Below are positions 23,871 through 23,993 of a DNA stretch of 23,993 bases, piece by piece. The translations under genes were made by a program, and so were the position numbers. The number at the start of each line of letters is the position of its first letter. The stretch's first letter is position 1. The stretch is from the IMG/VR virus record IMGVR_UViG_3300009702_000717, positions 1-23,993 of that record; one strand, written 5' to 3'. The DNA is from a virus. The notes under the pieces were generated by a model that ran no database searches, was not told the DNA's origin, and worked only from the letters and a program-made list of their open reading frames with translations.

Positions 23871-23993
23871 GTAAGCAGCCGGTAAGGACCGCGCTTCAGG
23901 CCGCGACGGCTGCCTGATTGCTTTCCGCCTTCCAGTTCCACGGCAACAGTTCGTCGATCCGGTTGATTTTGTGATCCTGGATGCGGGCGAAGA
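23871..23993 (-). mobile_element. IS66-family insertion sequence, right end (continues past window)
   Basis: GTAAGCAGCCGGTAAGGACC begins at 23871, the GTAAGC start of IS66-family terminal inverted repeats. Immediately inside it lies the 3' end of a transposase gene on the minus strand. Only this end of the element is in the window. Its left boundary abuts the defence operon. Confidence 0.75.
23896..23993 (-). CDS. tnpC: IS66-family transposase (TnpC), C-terminal fragment at window edge
   Basis: The reverse strand reads FARIQDHKINRIDELLPWNW, then KAESNQAAVAA and a TGA at 23896-23898. The motif HKINRIDELLPW is the well-known C-terminus of IS66-family TnpC transposases. The gene is cut by the right edge of the window, so its 5' part, any companion tnpA/tnpB genes and its integrity cannot be judged. 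It reads toward the defence operon, and the IS66 terminal repeat follows 25 bp after the stop. Confidence 0.88.
   Translation of the reverse strand, partial: FARIQDHKINRIDELLPWNWKAESNQAAVAA

Overview
The window looks like chromosomal or mobile-element DNA from a GC-rich alphaproteobacterium. The evidence is the protein families: a DUF2924 and serine-recombinase cassette, a phage early-gene set of the Rhodobacterales/Sphingomonad type, and an IS66-family end. I cannot name a genus from the sequence alone. No rRNA, tRNA or CRISPR array was seen.

Region 1 (1-7453, minus strand) is the early/replication-recombination block of a prophage or related element. In transcription order it has: a 225-aa regulator-like protein with its own terminator; a small HTH (excisionase/AlpA-like) protein; two conserved proteins of unknown function; a Sak4-like RecA-fold ATPase; a putative ssDNA-binding partner; a DUF6511-like zinc protein; a Cas4-like Fe-S nuclease; a conserved protein; a RecD/Dda-like SF1 helicase; and the start of a primase that runs off the left edge. 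Most junctions are ATGA overlaps or gaps of a few bases, so this is one operon. Two of its genes (the 248-aa conserved protein and the helicase) are each broken by one extra G in a run of five Gs.

Region 2 (7454-8227) is the lysogeny switch: a bidirectional intergenic control region and a CI/LexA-type repressor (XRE HTH plus S24 peptidase) facing away from the early operon.

Region 3 (8405-10774, plus strand) is a four-gene cassette in which every junction is an ATGA overlap: a 75-aa protein, DUF2924, a large serine recombinase and a ParB/KorB-like HTH protein. It could be the integration module of the element or a separate mobile cassette.

Region 4 (11044-23837, plus strand) is the main cargo, a putative antiphage operon of Druantia type. 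It holds a DruA-like DUF4338 protein, a 952-aa protein, a 365-aa protein, an 1849-aa DruE-like DEAH helicase with a DUF1998 C-terminus and, 76 bp further on, a 658-aa protein joining a NERD-type nuclease domain to an SF1 (UvrD-like) helicase. DruA and DruE are recognisable. The two middle proteins and the terminal nuclease-helicase are not clearly the canonical partners, so this may be an undescribed Druantia variant. AT-richer stretches near 11030-11130 fit horizontal acquisition.

Region 5 (23871-end) is the terminal inverted repeat and transposase C-terminus of an IS66-family element that continues past the right edge. The defence operon therefore sits between a phage-type repressor/recombinase block and an insertion sequence.
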